From assembly GCA_019054805.1 (NCBI GenBank), contig JAHQIY010000034.1, positions 1-64,000 on the forward strand: DNA of 64,000 nt, in the 5' to 3' direction. The translations under genes were made by a program, and so were the position numbers. The notes beneath the pieces were generated by a model. That model was given only the letters and a program-made list of their open reading frames with translations, ran no database searches and was not told the DNA's origin. How positions within the stretch are numbered: position 1 is the first letter of the stretch; every line of letters starts with the position of its first letter. Below are positions 61,671 to 64,000 of the stretch, piece by piece. The DNA is from Brachionus manjavacas. Lineage: Eukaryota; Rotifera; Eurotatoria; Ploima; Brachionidae.

Positions 61671-64000
61671 AATTCCATAAGACGATAAAATCGACGTGAT
61701 GAATTTGTGAAATATCTAATACATGTTTAGCACAAAACCAATTCTTTCGTTCAATTTAATGCAGATTAAAGATGTATTTGAGTTTTTATCTTATTCATAT
61801 TAAATTAAGGGAGTGTAGAATTTCCAGAAAGTTATTTCAATATTGATGTCATTTAACGATTTATCCTAAAAAAAAACAATAAGTTTCGCATCATTTAGCA
61901 ACCTGTTCTTCTTCATTAGAAATTAATATAATAAAATATGATTTTCACTACCAGATATTTTGAATCTCGTGCAGGAGAAATTCCGTGAATGTTTCAAACA
62001 AATAAGATCATAATCTCACAACGGCAACTGACCTGACATATTAATGGAAATTGTGCGTAAGTGGCGAGGAATTAGTCGATAATTAACTGTTTACATTTTA
62101 GCAACTGTTAAATTTGTTCTATAAAAATTTTTGTCACTAAATGGACATTAAATAACAGATGTTCGTCAACAAGATCAGCATAATGCAAAATGAGATCAAT
62201 ATTTGATTCTCTTTTAAAATATAAATTCTTTCTTTGACAATAAATATTGACCGTTTATTTATGAAAACTTCAATCATATCAAAAAATATAGTTTCATGAG
62301 AATTTAGTAAACAATAAGAATACAAAATTTTTAAGCGATAATCTTGAAGCTTGAGTTCTAATATAACTTTTTCCTAATCATCATAAAGAAAAGTACGGTT
62401 GTATCAGTTGCCGTACTTCAAGGAGTCATTTAAGAATGTTTCCTGATATTTAGGGTCATTATTAGAAGTCCAAAGGTTTCAAAGAATCAAGCTCGAAGCA
62501 CGAACAATGTAAGTAAGCAAAAAACTTTCTATAGCTATCTAATTCGACCGATATCTAAAATTCAAGTACAAATAGACAAAAAGCTATGTCTTGTCTGTCC
62601 GGTAATTTTAAATATGGTGACTCTACTCTTTGAAAATTTGGGTACCTTAATGTTATTCATAGTCAAATAATATTTAATCGTGTGGTCATGCAAGTTTGTA
62701 CTTCCTTTTGAATATGCATGTTCAAAATCAGCTGGATTTTGTATATTTAGTGCTGAAAATAAAAATCTTCACTAATTTTCAAAATTTTTTTAAGTCTGAT
62801 AATTTTTTTGTTAAATTTTATAGTTTATAGAATTTTCTTAGTTAATTATCGAAGATTTTCCTGAATGTTCAAAAACTAAATGTCCTAAAAGAAATATTTC
62901 AAAAATGATAGAAGATGATAAATCAATTAAAAATTAAAGAGCCTTTCTCAAGTGTCTCTGAATTTATTAAAAGGCCTGAAAAACATTTTTTTAGTTAGGT
63001 TCGAAAATTGGATTTGGATTCCTAATTATGCTTGCTATCAAATATTATTTCGAAATCCAAAATGCGCACTCAATTTAAAATTACATTTAAAGTATATTAT
63101 TAATTTTGCTACACATTAGATTAGCTCTTAATATTTGAATTATTGAATCCATCTGTTATTTCTTTCGAATTATTTCTGTTAGGTGCATTATATTTTGGAA
63201 CCTCTTATAAATCTGCATTAAAAAAAAACCATTACGGCAGATTCAACTGAACTAAATAACGTAATTAAACTAATTTATTGAAACAATTTTTTTTTTTTAC
63301 GTTTTTAATCAAAAGCAACGTATGCACATGTCAATACTCTCTATTTTGAAACTTGATTCTAGTCCAATAATATCCTTACTTACATAGAACGCCATAAGTA
63401 ATTATAATCAATATTAAAATTATTTAAAAAAACAAAATATAATTTATGCAATATCCAGATTTAATTCTCTAATGACTTTATTTAAAATTCGACTAAAAAA
63501 TTCAAATATTTAAACATGATTGATAATTGAAGCATGTTTTTTTAAAGTATTGTTTTTTTCGCTTACTAAATGAATGGCAAATATTCGAATATTCAAGTAT
63601 AAAATAAGCAGGAAATTTGCTAATTTAGTGCTGAAAGCAGTCGAGATTAAATCTATTAACTCGATATTTAAAGTTTTAAAAGCTTCATTACCAAAATTAA
63701 TAGGGCGAATATTTAAAAATCTTTGAACACACAAGTTATAAGAATTAGTTAGTTTTTAAAACGAACTTTTTGAAAGATATATTGATAACTTTAGACAGAA
63801 GTCAAAAATGCAAGATAAATGATTCGAAGAACATGAGCTCGACTGTGTGACATAAGTAAAATAAAAGTCTCAAATCATTCTTAAATTTAATCTGAAACTA
63901 AATTTTCATTCTTGGATGTTTTAAATCTTCAGTAGGACATATTCCATGAAAATTTCAACAAATAAGATCATCATTAAATTATCAAGAACTTAAAAATTAT
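61671..64000 (-). repeat. Satellite unit M14 (2.46 kb type, cut by the right window edge)
   Basis: About 2.33 kb of a unit that runs off the window, nearly identical to M13. The array clearly continues beyond the right edge. No gene is supported. Confidence 0.97.
62137..62325 (-). other. Recurrent 62-codon open frame in part of the right arm (representative; probably not a gene)
   Basis: ATG frame beginning MYSYCLLNSHETIFF and ending CYLMSI. Other open copies end at 31272, 33741, 36205, 38670 and 41134. In all plus-arm units and in M7-M12 the same stretch reads taatatttaaaaagag or a one-base-shifted form and stops early. Presence follows blocks of neighbouring units, so it tracks homogenisation of a small indel, not selection for a protein. 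I recognise no domain. Confidence 0.2.

Noticed and set aside
1-64000. CRISPR array, because of the regular repetition
   Set aside because: Repeat units are kilobases long and almost identical throughout, with no short repeat alternating with unique spacers.
1-64000. CENP-B box or telomere repeats
   Set aside because: No stretch fits the GC-rich CENP-B consensus, and no run of TTAGG or TTAGGG repeats was seen.
1-64000. Simple fold-back assembly artefact for the whole inverted structure
   Set aside because: The arms differ in unit types (S units and X on the left, segment I on the right) and in many diagnostic variants, so the right arm is not a copy of the left read backwards. The junction itself remains suspect.

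Overview
This 64 kb window is almost entirely an AT-rich tandem repeat (satellite) array; by eye roughly three quarters of the bases are A or T. I see no intact protein-coding gene, rRNA, tRNA, operon, CRISPR or bacterial-type control signal. Long homogenised non-coding arrays with decayed retrotransposon traces point to a eukaryotic nuclear genome (an AT-rich invertebrate would fit), but nothing here fixes the species or the chromosomal location.

Layout. I set the unit start at the motif aattcaatag. Left arm, plus orientation: P1-P8 (1-19779), each about 2.46 kb (P1 is longer because of a private insertion); P9 (19780-22770), a 2.99 kb long form that is diverged in its second half and ends in an extra segment of about 540 bp (segment X); then S1-S3 (22771-25937), short units of 1.03-1.07 kb that keep X but lack the roughly 1.95 kb core. 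Centre: P10 and following (25938-28565), a patchwork in which P-type and S-type sequence alternate in pieces of about 15-250 bp. At about 28566 the orientation flips. Right arm, minus orientation: M1-M14 (28566-64000), again about 2.46 kb each, except that M9, M11 and M12 are about 2.96 kb because of a 493-496 bp insert (segment I).

Interpretation. P9 holds both the core and X, so the 2.46 kb unit (X lost) and the 1.05 kb unit (core lost between two similar motifs, A and B) can each be derived from a P9-like unit by one deletion. X and I both carry broken reading frames resembling the reverse transcriptase of a non-LTR retrotransposon (LINE): in X, KLLFEIS, SNQHGL, LADDTTLI and PKTKISF in the right order; in I, KLLFEIS, VIFLLYKG, NTNN and DRMIEKK in one frame. 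The satellite therefore probably grew from, or captured, pieces of an old LINE. These matches were made from memory of the family consensus and need a profile search.

The many short open frames repeated once per unit (60-77 codons) are treated as satellite sequence, not genes: they lack good starts in many units, are broken by homopolymer indels, and accumulate amino-acid changes. The whole window is thus gene-free; every stretch is accounted for by the repeat units listed. The central patchwork and the inversion junction sit in the noisiest sequence of the window and may be an assembly or polishing artefact.
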